A stretch of DNA of 64,000 bases, taken from assembly GCA_009602725.1 (NCBI GenBank), contig WELB01000038.1:88155-152154 (forward strand), read 5' to 3'. Position 1 is the first letter of the stretch. Each line of letters begins with the position of its first letter. This document shows, piece by piece, positions 24,736 through 36,550 of this stretch. The translations under genes and the position numbers were made by a program. Origin of the DNA: Spirogloea muscicola. Its lineage: Eukaryota; Streptophyta; Zygnematophyceae; Spirogloeales; Spirogloeaceae. Below the pieces are notes generated by a model. It was not told the origin of the DNA and did not search any database. It saw only the letters and a program-made list of their open reading frames with translations.

Positions 24736-25450
24736 GCTGCACCCAAGCGGGAAAGAAAGTGTCTCCCATAAGGTGGCGATGGCAGTGAAGAGTGAGTAAG
24801 CTCTCCCAAAGGGGGGCTGTGAATGAAAGCTCATTGAAAGGGGCCAAGAGCTGTGAGAAGCCAGCCCAAAAAGGATTGGAAACAGCTCTTCCGATTTTTG
24901 GCAGTGGCTGGGAAAGAAAGAAAGTGCGCGCCCATAGAGAAAGGGGGCCAGCAAAGCCAGCCCAGAAAGAATGGACAATGTCAAAAGCCGATAAAAAACA
25001 AACAACACACAGCGAGGCAGCTAGAGAATAAGACACGACGACATCACAGGAAGCTCAATACCCCCGGGTGAGCAACATAAGGTCGGAGTAGCTCGACGCA
25101 GGAAAAGAAGCATCCAGACGCGATCCAGAAGCAGCCGCGATAGCGCGGCCCGCACGCGGGAAAGGCCAGCCCAGACTCTGACATAGTCCGAAGGGGCCGA
25201 AATGTGCTGAAAGACGCAAGTAAGTGAGTTCCATGGAAAATAGTCACTCAGTAACCTCTAGTTAGCAGCCGCAAGTCAGGGCTATGAAAGGAGTTGAGCT
25301 CTTCCAAAGGAGGCGAGGGCTGTGAGAAGCCAGCCAGAACAGATTGACAAGGTCAGAAGGGGCTGGATGGCTAGCCCGATCGAGTGGACAAGGTCCGAGG
25401 GGGCCGGAAAGCGGGGCAGCTCCGGCTCCCGTGGAAGGTTGCGGAATGGA
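24736..25450. repeat. Dispersed repeat modules
   Basis: At least three copies of the module reading GCTGTGAGAAGCCAGCC followed by GAATGGACAA- or GATTGACAA-type sequence (about 24848, 24950 and 25320). Module GCAGCCGCAAGTC is at ~25266, and it recurs at 47.4 and 55.2 kb. Different decay of each copy suggests old insertions. Confidence 0.6.
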
Positions 25451-25650
25451 GACAACGGCTAGTAAGCAGCACGTGACCTGCCAACGTGGCAACTCCAGCC
25501 CCGCCGTCTACGTGAGCGCCGTCCGATCCGCCACGGCGGAAGGATCCAGCCGCCCTCACTGGTCGGGGCGCCCGCAAGCGGACAAAGGGCCTCGGTCGCC
25601 CGCCCCGCGCCCCCCCCCTCCTCCCCCCCCGCGAGTGGCGGTGGCCGTTT

Positions 25651-26058
<408 letters not shown>

Positions 26059-26409
26059 CCTCTCTCTCCCGCCCCCACCCCCCTCTCCCTCTCTTCGCCT
26101 GTCCTGCCTCCCTCCTTCCCTTCCCCCTCCCTTTCTCACCTCCGGCACGGCCTTCCGCCAGCTCCGGCGCCACTCGAGTGGTCGCCTTGCCTCCACTCGC
26201 CCGCTGGTCCCGTCCTCCACTGCTCTCCCCCCTTGTCCAACGGCCTTGGCCACCACCTCCATAGTCGAGGAGGGTGCGCTGCCCTGGCATGGCGGCAGGC
26301 CGCCGCGCCGCGCTCTGGGCGGCGGGGCAGCCGCCATTACGATGAGGCGCTCCGCCTGCTCAGCTCCTCCTCGGGTCCTCTGGCCCGCAGCCTCAACCCG
26401 GCAAGCGCC

Positions 26410-29231
26410 ATGGCGGGCCGTGCCTGGCGGCTCCTGGCCGCGCTCGTCGTCGTCGCTGCAGTCCTCGCCTCCACGATCGCGACTGCCGCCGCCGCCGAAG
26501 CCGCAGGTGGCCTTGAGGAGGGGCCCCTGTCGCTGGTGGAGGATGCCGTCGGCCAACCTGAGGGCTCGCAGCTGTCCACCCGCGAGTGGGCTTCCCAGGT
26601 GAGGCAGAGCCACTCCATTGTTGGCTCGCCATAGGCGTCGGGCACGACCTTCCAATGGCTCGGAACACCACCGATGGTGTCCACTTTGCGGCTTTCACAG
26701 TGTCCGAGCTGGGCCAGCGCTAGCTGTGGCTGACGCAGTCCTTCCTGCTGCCCGAGCGCATCCCCAGGTGGTGACGTTCGCACGACGGATGCAGCGCACG
26801 CTCTTGCAATATGCGCCGGTGGACGTCCCCAACAACCTCGACGAGGTGGACGTTGATGGAGCAGGCAGGGGGGCCGGTGGCGTCCTGCCATCCCGCAGCA
26901 GCTACGCCGCGACGCTCTTCGAGCAGGCGCTAGCCGCCGGTAGCGCAGCGGCGGCGCCATCGCCGCCGCCGCCGGAGAAGATCGACTATCACCACAACCC
27001 GGCGGAGAAAGAGGCCATCCGGCGAGCCGCCAAGCTCGCGCGGTGGCGGCGACACCACGCTTCGTCAGGGGAGCATATCCCTGCACCACACAAGATGGCC
27101 ATCGACCTGCGTGCAGTGATCGATGACGGCGACGCGGGGTACAGCGAGCTTGCAAAGGACGCGCACTTCATCCATGTGGCCCAGGATGGTAGTGGTGACG
27201 TGATGACCGTCCAGGGTGCCATTGACATGGTCCCCAAGGGCAACCTGCGGCGGCACATCATCAAGGTCAAGGACGGCGTCTACATTGAGGAGATCCTTGT
27301 GCCAAAGTCGAAGCGCTTTGTCACGCTCAAGTAAGTTTGCTGGATGCTTTGTGACTGTTCCCATGCCAATCCTCTATGGTGCCCCCGTGACAATGGTTGT
27401 TGAGGTTGAGACTTTGCTTGGCGCAGGGGCCAGTCCACGGCGGGCACAATCGTGCTGATGATGCACAACGCAGGGCAGTGGCTCGATTCGTTGAATAGAA
27501 CCCGCGGAACGTACCGCTCAGCCAGCGTTACCATCCTTGGTGCTGGCTTCCTTGCATACAACATCACCTTCATGAACAATGCCACGCGGTCAGCTCTCAC
27601 CTCCTTCTATGACCTCAACATGGGCAGCTTGTGGCCGTGGCCCACGCTACACCCGAGAACGATTGCTGTGACGGTGAAGCAGGCATCTCACAAAGCAACC
27701 GCACAAATTATGGAGGATATAATTGCTAGTGGACGATGTCAGTGTGCTAACAGTCTCTTGTCTATTCTTGGCTCGCGAAGATGGTAGCCAGCCTGCCTGG
27801 TGATTGCTTTGCAGGGGTCGAAGAGGTCAACTACAATGCTCCCGCTTCTTAGCTGCTCATGTCGACTCATTGGTACTCGCTGTTGCAGACCGCCACCCAC
27901 TTACTATTTTGGGCAGGCGCCAGCAGTGCGAGTTTCAGCGACCAGTGTAGCGTTCTTCGGCGTACGCTTTGTGAGCTGGCAGGACACGCTGTACGCTCAC
28001 AAAGGCAAGCAGTATTATCGGTGGGCCCATCTCCTTTCTCCCCCATATCACTGTGCTGCCTGGCGTTTGGACTCAACGTGCGTGCGCGCTCCTTGTTCGC
28101 TCAAGGCGACTGAGCAAGGCTGCGGGTGCGGCGCCTCACGTACAGGGACTGCGAAGTGGTGGGCTCCGTTGACTTCATCTTTGGCAACGCGACGGCGCTG
28201 TTCGAGCGCTGCGTGCTGCACGCTAAAGGCATGGGCAACATTGTGGCACAGAAGCGCGGGTGGTACAGTGACCCGACGGGCTTCGTCTTCCTCAACTGCG
28301 CGATAGTCGGCGAGGGCCCAACATACCTCGGCCGCCCTTGGGGCAACTTCTCACGCGTCGTCTACATCAACACACGGATTGCTGGCATCCTCGGCCCTGG
28401 GGTGAGGCACTCTGAAACCACCAGAGTGATCAGCTATCGAAATACAGGTAGCAATTTGGCTAAGCTATAATGATGTGAAAATTGCTCAATTACCTTCATT
28501 ATGCTGCACAGGCGTGGCTGGACTGGGGCAACGATACATCACGGCGGCCGACCGCCTACTTCGCGGAGTACGAATCGACTGGTCCTGGTGCAAATCACGT
28601 GCTATTCCCACGAGCCGCCTGGACGCACACGCTGGACGCCCATGGCTTATCGCCCTACAACAATCGCGACTACATCCTGGACGCCAATCAGAGCCTGCCG
28701 CTGCCACCACTGCCTGCGGGCTTCCGGCTCTCGCCGCCGCCGCCGCCGTCGCCACCGCTGGCCCCCCCAGCACCGTCACCACCACCGCCCTCCCCTCCTC
28801 CGCCACCTGCCATTCCTCCCCCGCTCTCAGATCCTCCTCCACCACCTCTGCCCCCTCCACCACCTCCTTCACCGCCGCCGCCGTCACCACCGCCACCATC
28901 GCCACCGCCGCCGTCACTGGATGTTACACTACTCTTGCAACCTCCTCCGCCATCGCCACCTCCACCTTCACCCCCTCCGCTTCTCCCACCTTCGCCAGAC
29001 CCAGCGCTGCTTGCAGCCGCTGGCCTGCCGCCGCCTCCTCCTTCGCCACCACCTCCCTCACCCCCTCCGCTTCTCCCACCTTCGCCAGACCCGGCGCTGC
29101 TTGCAGCCGCTGGCCTGCCGCCGCCTCCTCCTTCGCCACCACCTCCCTCACCGCCCCTCACTGCACTGCCCCCCGACCTCCTGCTCGCTCAACCACCCCC
29201 GCCTCCGCCGCCGCCGCCGCCAGTTATGTGA
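26410..29231 (+). CDS. Pectin methylesterase with extensin-like C-terminal tail (6 exons)
   Basis: Secreted pectinesterase (CE8) that demethylates homogalacturonan in the wall. Exons: 26410-26598, 26768-27330, 27427-27588, 27889-28020, 28146-28401, 28512-29231; phases all agree; about 673 residues. Residues 1-28 are a signal peptide (MAGRAWRLLAALVVVAAVLA then Ala-rich). The catalytic domain shows DGVYIEE, the modified QAPAVRVS, SWQDTLYAHKGKQYYR, GSVDFIFGNA and YLGRPWGNFSRVVY, so both catalytic Asp residues and the substrate Arg are kept. There is no PMEI domain; the ~200-residue N-terminal region is Ala/Arg-rich and unplaced. From about residue 500 the protein becomes SPPPP-type, Pro-rich for ~165 residues, ending PPPPVM. 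This is a hydroxyproline-rich-glycoprotein-like extension with a 30-residue internal duplication. The tail lies in the same uninterrupted exon as the last PME residues, so it is not a splicing artefact. Confidence 0.92.
28953..29154 (+). repeat. 90-bp tandem duplication inside the PME tail
   Basis: Two near-identical 90-bp units (30 codons each, containing PDPALLAAAGLPPPPPSPP); the same 20-mer starts at 28971 and at 29061. The high identity implies a recent in-frame duplication. Confidence 0.9.
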
Positions 29232-29968
29232 GGCAGCATCTTCACTCGTGGAGCGCATGGGCCTCATTCACCACAGTGAGTTCATCCTGCTATCAAGCCT
29301 TTCTACTTGCCGTCAGCCTTACCACAGCATTGGTGTGCATTCGGCAGCCTTTCAAGCTTGACAAGACCCTCATAGAATTCTGCTGCACGTAGAACGGGCA
29401 TGCTGCGGGCGTCACGGATCGGCGCTACCTGCTGTTGCCGCTGGAATCTCTGCTAGCGGGTGGCTACACCATGGAGGCCCTCCCTACCTTGGCTCTCAAG
29501 CACTGCAGCGCTGGGCGTCACGTCAAAAAAGCTCGTACGGATGCTAGTAGTGCTTGCTTCCTCAGTAGCCATCTCGTCTGGAGTGCACCCCTGAGATTTA
29601 GTTTCTTAGTTACGAGCGCAAGCGCTGCGGCGCTCGCGCTCCGCATTCTTTCTATCCAACATACCTTTATTTCTCTTCACAGTCACCAGGCTGATCTCTG
29701 GCACAATAACAGCAATGCCCGTACCAAGGTCACGACAGAGCAAGGTCACGACAGAGCGTCCTATAAGCAGTGATGTGTGGACGACAGGGAGCGTCCAGCA
29801 CCGAGGCCGGGGTTGACCAGGCGCAGCTCAGGCAGCGGATCGGCAAGCTTCGCCGCCCTTTGTGATGGAACGTTGTTCTCCGTGCATCTTGTTGGCACGA
29901 GCGACGTCTTGATCTGGTTGGGTTCACCTCGGCGGCGTCCCCGGCGGCGTCCTCAGCGCCAGCCGAGT

Positions 29969-30014
<46 letters not shown>

Positions 30015-30114
30015 GGGAAACACAAAACTGTTAGTAGGCAGTAATGGAAGGCAGGCGGTCCATTAGTACTTCTGGTTCAGTTAAGAGCTGCCAGGGCAAG
30101 CGTGGGGCTGACAC
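29232..30114. other. Spacer between PME and bL12m, with (GGC)n
   Basis: No gene recognised. It holds a 16-bp tandem duplication at about 29725-29756 and a (GGC)n trinucleotide tract at about 29966-30015. The 5' part of the bL12m gene may begin here. Confidence 0.4.
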
Positions 30115-30136
30115 GTGGGTGCCTCCCCGGCAACCA

Positions 30137-30170
<34 letters not shown>

Positions 30171-31027
30171 NGTGGTGGTGGAGCCGCACCCGGAGGCCGG
30201 CGCGGAGGCGCCGAGCGCGCCGTCGGACAAGGTGCGGCGGCTGGCGGACGAGATCTCCTCGCTCACACTGCTCGAGGTCTCCGGCCTCACCTCGCTGCTG
30301 CGCCACCGCCTGGGTGCGCCCCCCCCCCCCCTTCCTCCCTCCCTCCTGCTTCTGCTAAACCCGCGGGCAGGGGTTTAAGGCAGCTCTGGCGACTGGCGCT
30401 GCGTGGCGGCGACGGCGCTGAGACGCCGCTTGCAACGTGGGCGTCTGCGGGCGGGCAGGCATGGGGGACGTGCCGATGAGCATGGGCATGGGCATGGGCA
30501 TGGGCGGCGGCGGCGGCGGCGGTGCCGGCGCGGCGGCTGTGGCCCCCTCTGCGGCCGCCGAGAAGACCTCCTTTGACGTCAAGCTGGAGAAGTTCGACGC
30601 CGCGCAGAAGATCAAGATCATCAAGGTTTGTGGCGCTGCCAAGTGGCCGAGGTCGCTGACGGCAGCCCTTGGATTCAAGTGTTGCCTCGTCCAGAACAAC
30701 CACAACTCACTCCACTTCCAGTAGAAAGACAATTTCTCATCGTCTATGCTGCTGTGAAAGGTTATTTAGACAAGATCATCGTTAGCTTCGCTTGTTGGCC
30801 ACCACTTTGGTGGCCACCCCTAATGGCAGGCACTACCTGCGCGCTTCTCTTGCTTTGCCGCATGCGCGCCGCAGGAGGTGCGCGCGATGACGGCGCTGGG
30901 GCTCAAGGAGGCCAAGGATCTGGTGGAGTCAGCGCCCGCAATCATCAAGAAGGGCGTGACCAAGGACGAGGCCGATGCCATGCTGGAGAAGCTCAAGGCC
31001 GTCGGCGCTACGTGCGGTATCGAGTGA
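30115..31027 (+). CDS. Mitochondrial ribosomal protein bL12m (L7/L12), 5' end unresolved
   Basis: Stalk protein of the large ribosomal subunit; it recruits translation GTPases. Exons: up to 30313 (start unclear), 30459-30625, 30875-31027 (TGA), in phase. Exon 1 holds the N-terminal dimerisation helix region ([18 protein letters not shown]). Exon 2 has a Met-Gly hinge (MGMGMGMG then poly-Gly) and [20 protein letters not shown]. Exon 3 gives [32 protein letters not shown] and ends [17 protein letters not shown] rather than a plastid-type sequence points to the mitochondrial form. No ATG is seen in frame in exon 1, and a single N at 30171 sits inside a CCG run there, so the start and transit peptide are missing or garbled. 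Confidence 0.85.
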
Positions 31028-32206
31028 CGGCCATCACACGGGCCACGGAGCACCTCCTTCTCCATTCACCCCACCTCTCAGAGGGCGTCCTCTTGGTGGC
31101 CGTCCTGCAGCCGGGCACCTCGTATGGAGGCCTCCATGAAAGCCTCCAACTCGGCAACATTGCAGGAGCAAGCCCTTGGGCTCCCCCAGGTGCGCAAGGT
31201 AAAGTTGTCATCTTGGCCACCTGTGACAGTTGCACACAGCGTAATGCGCCGTTGCCGCCTGAACAAGGCCTGGCAGTCTGCCACTGCTGGAGAGACTAGC
31301 CGGGCTGCTTGCCGGCATCCGGTAGTGTGAGCATCAAGTCCGGCGCTTAGAGAGCACCTGGACTGTGCAACATCAACTGCTGCTTGGTCCATACTGCAAC
31401 TGGCAGGCGAATGCAAAGAAAGTCGACCGGTCTGCATACAGACATACAGCTGAACAGTCCACCGCCAACGCTCTGTCCGGCCATAATGGGCTGTGCTTTG
31501 GGAGGGGGTCATGCATGGCAGTGGTGGAGTGGCTACAAGCTTTGGCCATGTGAGCGCGCATTGAAGGCTTGGTGGCATTTCTACTATGGCCACGCAAGTT
31601 CATCAAGCGCGCTAAAGAAGTGCACCAGCCATGTGATGTAGACTGTGCGCCCAGCTGGCGTAAGCCAGGGTGGCCGCCTAAACAGCGGCTTCTCCCACTA
31701 TGGCATGTCTCCCGCTTGGTACATGTCAGCTTGCTTGCAAGTGAGGTGCCTTTCAGAACATATATGCAGCAAGTGCCAGTGTATTTGGAAGCGGGCCATG
31801 ACCTCTGACAGGACTTGATTGCTTCAGATGTATATGCCGGCTTCCTATGTCCATAGCTTCAACAACATAGGAGAACCGGCGTTTCTAGACTGCTTCCTGC
31901 AGAGACTGGACAATGGGTAAAGTAAAGCCTCTGCTTGAGCTTGACAGTTGAGCTCTGATCAAGCTTGTGCTTCAGGGAGCTTGGTGAGGGGGTCAAGGGG
32001 TGCCACTGTGACCAAAAGGAAACTACGTGAGCGTGGGGGAGGAGGGGTGGGGGGTAGAGGGGTGTGGGACTGCTCCATTGGGTGGCCGTTGTGGAAGCCT
32101 TGAAGGCCGGGGGTCTTGCACATTCAAGTGCCGTCAGCTTGCTAGCCGCATTGCGGAGGAGCAGACCATAGGTATAGACAGCGCCAGGGGCGACTGAGCA
32201 GCACCT
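31028..32206. other. Convergent intergenic region, bL12m to SmF
   Basis: No gene recognised in about 1.2 kb between two convergent genes. Short frames on both strands look like chance. It probably holds both 3' UTRs. Confidence 0.4.
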
Positions 32207-33331
32207 TCACCCCTGCTCGCCAGCCTCAGCCTCAGCGATCTCCTCATCCTCTGGCACGCCTCTCAAGTAAAGGACATTGTTACACCTGCATGTTCCACAG
32301 AAGGAATGCAAAGGTATGGCAGAGGATTAGCAGCTGTACTCTCACTACCAATTGCAGAGGGCCTGTCAAAGGTGGTGATTGCGCAAGTGCATTGCTGCTC
32401 ATAGAGGTGCCTGAGCTGCCTCCCGCAACTATGCCGGCTACAATTCCTCAAATGAAACATGGCTTGGCGTCTGTCATTTGCGAGCTGAGCACCCACTTAG
32501 ACTAGCTGCTGCAAAATGCAGAGCCCATACGCAAGGTACTTTAGCCATACGTCTAGGTCTGTTGGCACAGCCTCCTAGAATGCAGATGGAATTTATCAGG
32601 GAGACAACATGGACGGCGGAGAGGGACAAGGTACTGGTCCTGCCGCAGCCACCTGATCAGGACCTCGCCGAGGTTGCCCGTGAACTCGCCGTCGATGAAC
32701 TCCTCCGTGCTTGCCAGCTGCAAAAAGGCGGCGGCCACGGTTTGTCAAAACCCCTCAGCCCATACGGCTGCTGTGTCCTGCAAGGCCAACTGCGGTAGCT
32801 GCTCGGAGACAAGGTGCGGAGGAGTGCAGGCAGGGCCACGGACCTGGAGGTTCATGTACGAGTCGACGGAGACGAGGTAGCCTGCGAGGACCGTGCCGCA
32901 GGAGGCTGGTGAGCGGTGGCAGTGCCTCTAGCACCAAGCACCGAACCCTTTTCACGTGCAACGGCAAGGCCAGCGCCAAGCTCTGGCGCGACGCCGCCGC
33001 CGCTGCTGCAAGCGACGCGGCTACGGCCGGCCTGCTCGTGACGAGCCGTGAACGCGACGAGGAGAAGGGGGGAGGGGGTGCTCGCCTTTGTACTCCATGC
33101 CCCACTTGAGCTTCACTATCACCGGCTTGCCCGTCAGGTCGTTGAGGAACGGCTTGGGGTTCACCGGCACCGTCTGCGGCGGCGGCAACGGCGGCGGCCG
33201 CGGCGGCGGCGGCAGGTCAGCGCGTCTGGGAGCGGCGCGGCGAGGCCGTCTTCTGTGGCGGAGCTCGCCCCGGGCGGCGCAGCCAGCGGCGCAGGCAGCC
33301 CGGCGTCGCCGGTCGGCTGTCTCACCGCCAT
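32207..33331 (-). CDS. Spliceosomal snRNP protein SmF (5 exons, complete)
   Basis: A complete 91-residue Sm protein F, one of seven that form the ring on U1, U2, U4 and U5 snRNAs in the nucleus. Minus exons: 33331-33326 (only ATG GCG), 33173-33086, 32881-32844, 32717-32653, 32285-32207. The frame is continuous. Sm1 motif: [39 protein letters not shown]. Sm2: [30 protein letters not shown]. The tail [14 protein letters not shown] is acidic as in other plants. The intron after 33086 must use a GC donor (GCGAGC) to make the conserved Gly. The six-base first exon is supported by a GTGAGA donor and by the family N-terminus MATVPVNP. Confidence 0.93.
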
Positions 33332-33373
33332 GGCCCGGTCGCGGAGGCGGCAAAGCGCGCTGCCGCGACCACA

Positions 33374-33410
<37 letters not shown>

Positions 33411-33780
33411 AGGGGATGGCGCAAGGGTTTAAGGAAGGGCTTTAAACCTTCAGCCTCCCCGAAGTATGGAAGCCTGGATCTCGAGAACGGAGAAAGTGGC
33501 ACATCCCGAAGGAATGGAGTTTGCATTGAGTGACGGGGCGCCCTGAATGAGTGGACAAAAGGCCAGCACATTGACAAGGTGCCCCAGAAGGGGGCCAGGG
33601 CTGTGGACAGCCAGCCCGAAAACAATTGACAAGGTCCGAAACGGGTCAGGCGCTTTTCCAGCTTTTACTGCTCTTCAGATATTAGCAGCCGTTCAATGAC
33701 GAAATCGAAAAAAAGATTGAATGGAGTATGCGGCTACTGAGAAGGAGATGATCTCGCTGGCCCATGCGTTGCCGCCGCAC

Positions 33781-33817
<37 letters not shown>

Positions 33818-34487
33818 CGGGGTGCCATGTCCTGGCGCCAGGCCAGGCAGCTCGCCACTGCGAGGCCGGGCTCAGGTTTCAGGCCAGGCCCCACAGTCGG
33901 CGGCGGCGGCGGCAGAGCGCGAAGGCGCTGGCCGGCGCCGCCCTGCCGTGCGCCAGGCAGCCCAGAGTCGAGAGCGCGGCAGCTCCGCCGAGATCAGGAA
34001 TGCGGCTGCCGGTGATATAATTAAGTTGGAACCATAAGCGCTTTGCGGCAGGCGGTCCAGCGCACCTGGGCACCGATTACTGCCGGCCGTGGTCCTGCCA
34101 TCAAAGGGCCGCCGGCACACAGCACGACACGCCACAGCGGCGTTAAGGCAGCCCGTCCCGGGCCCCGGCCTTTATGGGCTTGGTGCCCTCAGCCGCTCGT
34201 CGCCGCCGCCGCCTCCTCCTCCGCCGGGCTCCGCACGCGCACGCACGACACGCCCATGATTGTACGCGCACCCAGAATCTGACTTCGCCACCGCATGGTA
34301 GGATCCTGCTTGACCCTGCCTAACCCAAAACCCGAAACCCTAGACCGGTCATATGCACTGCTCGACTTACTGCCGGTGCAGCTCGGTGAAGGCAAGGCGG
34401 CCCACTATGCCTGACTGTCCTACAATAGCAATGACACATAGCACATTGAGCATCCAGGAGTTCTGCCATAATGTCATGGCTTTCTCA
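33332..34487. repeat. Repeat-rich spacer with GGC microsatellites
   Basis: (CGG)n at about 33376-33412 and (GGC)n at about 33783-33817. A dispersed module copy with GCCAGCCCGAAAACAATTGACAA lies at 33609-33631. An open frame from 33721 is mostly the translated microsatellite. No supported gene. Confidence 0.5.
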
Positions 34488-36239
34488 TCAGATTGCATAC
34501 GCATTCTGGCTAGAGGATGCACTTTTTAGCGCGGCAGCCATCATCTGCTCCAGCGCAGCCTCGTGGCCTTGATCTGCAGCAGCCTGGTACCACCGCATCG
34601 CCTCCCTCATCTCGTGCTGCATTGCCACCACGCCGCGCTTGGCCAGGCCCAGGCCCTGCTCATGACACAGCCCGAGGCAGTACTGCGCCTCCGCGTCGCC
34701 CTGTTCCGCCGCAGCGCGATACCATGACATTGCCGCGCCCCAGTCCTGCGCCACGCCCTTGCCCGTTGCGTGGCACATGCCCAGGTTGAGCTGAGCAGCA
34801 GCCAGACCCTGCTCTGCAGCACGTTGGTACCAGCTTGCTGCTGCAACCATGTCCACCTCGCACCCCTTGCCCTCGTCGTAGCATGCGCCCAGCTTGTTCT
34901 GCGCCACTGCGACGCCCTGCTCCGCTGCCGCCCGATACCACTCCACTGCCTCAACCTCATCGCGCTCGCACCCGCGGCCCGACGCCAAGCACGCTCCCAG
35001 GTTGCACTGCGCCATAGCACAGCCCTGTGCTGCTGACAGCCGGTACCACTGCACCGCTGTTACAGCATCCTTGGGCACGCCGCGGCCTCGCTCGAAGCTC
35101 GCGCCTAGATTGAATTGCGCATACATGTGGCCAGCCTCGGCTGCGCAGCGGTACCACTCTGCAGCCTGCTCCGGGCTCGCCTCCACGCCGCGCCCGTGCT
35201 TGTAGCACACCCCCAGATTGTAAGCCGCGCCGCTCTGGCCCTGCTCGGCAGCCTTGCGGTAAAGCTCCGTGGCACGCACGAGGTCCTTCTGGACGCCCTT
35301 GCCCTCATAATAGCAGTCCCCGAGGCGGTACTGTGACTCTGCGTGGCCGCGCGCTGTGCTCGCCTGCAACAGCCGTATGCCCTCGGCGTGGTCTTCAGGC
35401 ACGCCCTCGCCCAGGAAGAACTTCAGCGCCAGCTGGCACTCTGCGTCCAGGTTCCCAAGGGCCGCGGCGGCACGCAGCCACCTCACGGACTCGGCACAGT
35501 CGCAGCAGAGCAGGGCGAGGCAGACCATGGCCGGGGCGTTGCCTTGCTCGGCGGCGGCACGGTACCACCGCAAGGCCTCGGTGGCGTCCTGCGCCACACC
35601 GCGGCCGTGCTCCAGCGATGCGCCAAGGTTGAACTGTGCCTGCGCGATGCCCTGCTCCGCAGCTCTCTGGTGCCATGCCGCAGCTTCGCCTGCATCTGGC
35701 ACTACACCCTCACCAAGCTCATAGAGCACGCCTAGATTGCACTGCGCCTTGGCATGGCCACCCTCGGCCGCTCGGCGGTACCACGCTGCCGCCTTGCAAG
35801 GGTCTGCAGCGACTCCGCGACCCCGCTCGTAGCAGAGCCCGAGGTCATATTGGTCCTGAGCCACGCCACGCTCTGCGCCCTCCCTGTACTCCTGCAGCGG
35901 GTCCGTCGTCTCAATGTATACGGCCGAGTTGCCGGTGTTGCTGGGCAGGCTGTTGGGTCGGTCCTTTGGGCTCAGCGGCATGCCAGGAAGATGGCCCTGC
36001 CAACCAAGAAGAAGCACGCTGGTCCTCTCAGTCAAATAGCACAGACTCGCAGTCAATGACTTGGCTGCACTATGGCATGCTTGACAGTATACACGACTGT
36101 AGACAAGTCTTCGGGCAGTCAGCCAGCAGCCATGACAAGCATCAGTAGCAGTGGATGGCAGACGAGCAACGGCCACAGGTTGGCAACCGCTTGGATGCAT
36201 GGCCACAAGTCCAATCTGGCCACTTAGCGACTTGAGCAA
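34488..36239 (-). CDS. Sel1-like repeat protein (intronless)
   Basis: A single uninterrupted frame of up to 583 residues. About 12 Sel1-like (SLR) units of ~36 residues run from about residue 130 to near the end. Each has the pattern A(Q)xxLGxxYxxGxGVxxDxxxAxxWYRxAAEQGxAxA. Unit 4 has lost its loop (LALLCCDCAESVRW) and the last unit has an insertion. SLR proteins form alpha-helical solenoids that act as scaffolds, for example for ubiquitin-ligase or signalling complexes; the partner is unknown. The first 86 residues are unlike the rest, so translation may start at the ATG at 35981. No signal peptide or membrane segment is clear. It stands ~310 bp downstream of the truncated VPS39-like gene on the same strand. 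The lack of introns among intron-rich neighbours suggests retrocopy or transfer. Confidence 0.9.
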   Translation of the reverse strand: MLKSLSGQIGLVAMHPSGCQPVAVARLPSTATDACHGCWLTARRLVYSRVYCQACHSAAKSLTASLCYLTERTSVLLLGWQGHLPGMPLSPKDRPNSLPSNTGNSAVYIETTDPLQEYREGAERGVAQDQYDLGLCYERGRGVAADPCKAAAWYRRAAEGGHAKAQCNLGVLYELGEGVVPDAGEAAAWHQRAAEQGIAQAQFNLGASLEHGRGVAQDATEALRWYRAAAEQGNAPAMVCLALLCCDCAESVRWLRAAAALGNLDAECQLALKFFLGEGVPEDHAEGIRLLQASTARGHAESQYRLGDCYYEGKGVQKDLVRATELYRKAAEQGQSGAAYNLGVCYKHGRGVEASPEQAAEWYRCAAEAGHMYAQFNLGASFERGRGVPKDAVTAVQWYRLSAAQGCAMAQCNLGACLASGRGCERDEVEAVEWYRAAAEQGVAVAQNKLGACYDEGKGCEVDMVAAASWYQRAAEQGLAAAQLNLGMCHATGKGVAQDWGAAMSWYRAAAEQGDAEAQYCLGLCHEQGLGLAKRGVVAMQHEMREAMRWYQAAADQGHEAALEQMMAAALKSASSSQNAYAI

Positions 36240-36550
36240 GAGAATGTGACACTTGGGTGGTGGGCAAGCACCACTTCATCTAGACGCCCGGAATTCTGGT
36301 ACTCGCTGGACCGGCTTCTGAGCACAGCCTCCAGGTATATGGGTCGCAGGGCCGGGGCATGTCGTTCTAGGTGGTCGGCCACAACTCCTGACATGCCATT
36401 ACGTGGGAGGCTTGGAGAGTATCAGACCAAGGAAAAGGAGGACAAAGGTAGAAGACAAATGCTACTTCAACATGGAACTCATGGGCTACTAAAAGCAGTG
36501 GTGTACTGTAATCTGGCAGTGCGGGGTAGGTATGTCAACTTCTAGCATAA

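Noticed and set aside
28688-29161. Gly-rich minus-strand frame
   Set aside because: Antisense shadow of the Pro-rich PME tail (CCN codons read as GGN).
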